5,890 bases of DNA. Source: Methanomicrobium sp. GTDB taxonomy: Archaea > Halobacteriota > Methanomicrobia > Methanomicrobiales > Methanomicrobiaceae. The notes under the pieces are model-generated. The model was not told the origin of the DNA. It did not search any database and saw only the letters and a program-made list of their open reading frames with translations. The stretch is taken from positions 1 through 5,890 of the forward strand of contig JAFZMT010000129.1 in assembly GCA_017553245.1 (NCBI GenBank), in the 5' to 3' direction. Made by a program: the position numbers and the translations under genes. This document shows positions 4,709-5,890 of this stretch, piece after piece; within the stretch, counting starts at the first letter, position 1; each line of letters starts with the position of its first letter.

Positions 4709-4749
4709 ACAAAGACTTTAAACACAGATTCGGCACGGCAGTCTGTGCA

Positions 4750-4829
4750 AAAGCTGTTGAAGGTTAAAGCCGTTGAAAGCAAAAGCAATTGAAAGCAAAT
4801 GCTCTTGCAGGCAATGCCGCTCATAAGCA
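4750..4829 (+). repeat. Five 16-base tandem repeats ahead of the TPR gene
   Basis: Units at 4750, 4766, 4782, 4798 and about 4814, with consensus AAAGCNGTTGAAAGCA. Units 2 and 3 are nearly identical; unit 4 and the last diverge. The period is not a multiple of three and all frames soon meet stops, so this is not coding. It falls inside the predicted leader, about 50 bases before the start codon, and could bind a regulator or shape the mRNA. Confidence 0.7.
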
Positions 4830-4879
4830 AAGCATAAACACAAACCGTGCATGAAAACACGAAGGAGTCTTTTAAGCTA

Positions 4880-5890
4880 ATGGCATTCTTTGACAAGATA
4901 ATGGGGCAGGGGAGCAATAATCCGAATCCCTGGATTGATAAAGCCGCCGCACAGTTCGATGCGGGCAGATATGCTGAAGCGGCACGAACCTTGGAGAAAG
5001 CAATAGAGACCGACCCCGAAAACGTTGACCTGTGCTATAAGATGGGTGTGGCACTCACGTATATCGGGAACTACAATGACGCGGAAAACTATACGCGCAG
5101 ATTTACTAACGCATATCCCGACGATATAAACGGGTGGCAGGCTCTCGGGAACATACTGTATGCGCAGCGGAATTTTGCGGGCGCAAACGAGTGTTATGAC
5201 AGGGTTTTGGGTCAGGATCAGTCGATTCTCGACGCATGGTACCGCAAAGCCGACTGCCTTGAGTATATCGGCGACTTCGCGGGCGCTGCCGACTGCTGCG
5301 AGCGCATCCTTCAGTCAATCGAGTATCAGGACGCAAACATCCTCGAACGCATAGGAATGCTCTGCATCAGAACAGGTCAGCTTGAAAGAGCCGTCGACGC
5401 ATTCGGAAAGGCACTCGCCATTGACGACACAAACATCGCCGTCATGATTAAGACCGGAGAAGTCCTTGAAAGACTAGGAAAGACGGAAGAAGCGCTCGGA
5501 TACTACGACAATGTCTTAAGATACAACCCTGCGGAGATCACCGCAATCTACCACAAGGCAAACCTCTGCGAGAGGCTGGGCAGATACACCGAGGCAGCCG
5601 AAATCTATCGAAACATCAACCTCGAGATCTCAATCGACGCAATCTCGGCATTCAACCGTGCGGCAGACCTCTACTGGAGCGGCGCATACGGCGACGCAAT
5701 CTACGCCCTCGAGATAGTCCTCAAGAGAAACCCGGGCGACTTCGCCGCGTGGAACATGATGGGCTCGGCATTGCAGTTCATCGGCGAATACGAGCGTGCG
5801 ACGGCATGCTACGACAACATTATCAGATATGCGCCGGACAACTCCGCGGCATGGTACCAGAGGGGAATGTGCCTTGCAAAACGCGGAATC
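4880..5890 (+). CDS. Tetratricopeptide-repeat protein, N-terminal 337 residues
   Basis: The frame runs from ATG 4880 to the right edge without a stop. GGAG (4864-4867) lies 12 bases before the start, a slightly long but acceptable spacing; Met8 is a poorer alternative with no ribosome site. After a short tail (1-17, ending NPNP) the protein is almost wholly TPR: about nine 34-residue units from Trp18 onward and the start of a tenth. Typical signatures include WIDKAAAQFDAGRYAEAART (18-37), YDRVL, AFGKALAIDD, WNMMGSALQFIGEYERATAC and WYQRGMCLAKRG, with the expected Trp/Tyr, Gly, Ala and Pro positions. Unit 4 and the unit with NINLEISIDA are more divergent. TPR arrays are right-handed superhelices that bind peptides or partner proteins. 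No signal peptide, so probably a cytoplasmic scaffold. The partner is unknown, and a C-terminal domain may lie off-window. Confidence 0.92.
   Translation, partial: MAFFDKIMGQGSNNPNPWIDKAAAQFDAGRYAEAARTLEKAIETDPENVDLCYKMGVALTYIGNYNDAENYTRRFTNAYPDDINGWQALGNILYAQRNFAGANECYDRVLGQDQSILDAWYRKADCLEYIGDFAGAADCCERILQSIEYQDANILERIGMLCIRTGQLERAVDAFGKALAIDDTNIAVMIKTGEVLERLGKTEEALGYYDNVLRYNPAEITAIYHKANLCERLGRYTEAAEIYRNINLEISIDAISAFNRAADLYWSGAYGDAIYALEIVLKRNPGDFAAWNMMGSALQFIGEYERATACYDNIIRYAPDNSAAWYQRGMCLAKRGI

Larger units (their letters stand above)
3942..4879. other. Long AT-rich spacer with many inverted repeats, no confident gene
   Basis: This 938-base stretch has no long open frame on either strand that resembles its neighbours. 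Besides the separately listed elements it holds these perfect inverted repeats: TTCGCAAA/TTTGCGAA (4100-4107, 4131-4138); ACAGTT/AACTGT with a 5-base loop (4187-4203); the palindrome ACTTGCAAGT (4239-4248); and TTTAAAG/CTTTAAA with a 7-base loop (4702-4722). A direct repeat GTGCCGC lies at 4156 and 4170, and ACAAGTT at 4662 and 4687. Some of these are expected by chance in AT-rich DNA. Confidence 0.6.

Noticed and set aside
3542..4829. CRISPR array
   Set aside because: Repeat units are only 14-22 bases, without unique spacers of regular length between conserved repeats, and no cas genes are present.
4681..4917. 78-codon minus-strand frame
   Set aside because: It is antisense to the 16-base repeats and the start of the TPR gene; Cys/Leu-rich composition is an artefact of the repeats.

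Overview
The window looks archaeal, most likely a euryarchaeal methanogen of the Methanomicrobiales type. This is an inference. It rests on a secreted COG1361-like surface protein, a long tetratricopeptide (TPR) protein, AT-rich spacers with TATA-like boxes about 25 bases before starts, T-rich gene ends, and one gene that looks leaderless. Nothing in the sequence fixes the genus. No rRNA, tRNA, CRISPR array, transposase or plasmid gene was seen.

Layout. Bases 1-693 (minus) hold the N-terminal part of a secreted beta-domain protein that runs off the left edge. Bases 694-1090 are a divergent promoter region with a 14-base palindrome and three GCGGTCA repeats exactly 11 bases apart. Bases 1091-2062 (plus) encode a 323-residue protein of unknown function. 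After a 97-base spacer with phased A-tracts comes a 463-residue FAD/NAD(P) disulfide-type oxidoreductase (2160-3551, plus), probably on a leaderless message. A five-copy 14-15-base repeat and two T6 tracts separate it from a convergent gene for a 96-residue helical protein (3651-3941, minus). Bases 3942-4879 are a long AT-rich spacer. Bases 4880-5890 (plus) begin a TPR protein that runs off the right edge.

The 938-base spacer (3942-4879) is the most unusual part. It holds many inverted repeats, a 22-base periodic motif, three copies of TCCCCCCA, a five-copy 16-base tandem repeat ahead of the TPR gene, and three consecutive hairpins ending in a T6 tract (4536-4627) that look like a small structured RNA on the plus strand. 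Two tiny overlapping minus-strand reading frames (4435-4635 and 4335-4457) compete with the RNA reading.

The genes do not form an obvious pathway. Each appears to have its own promoter: the first two are divergent, the oxidoreductase and the 96-residue gene are convergent, and the TPR gene stands alone behind a long leader. The recurring theme is regulatory DNA: four short periodic repeat arrays with periods of 11, 15, 22 and 16 bases, each at a different gene boundary.
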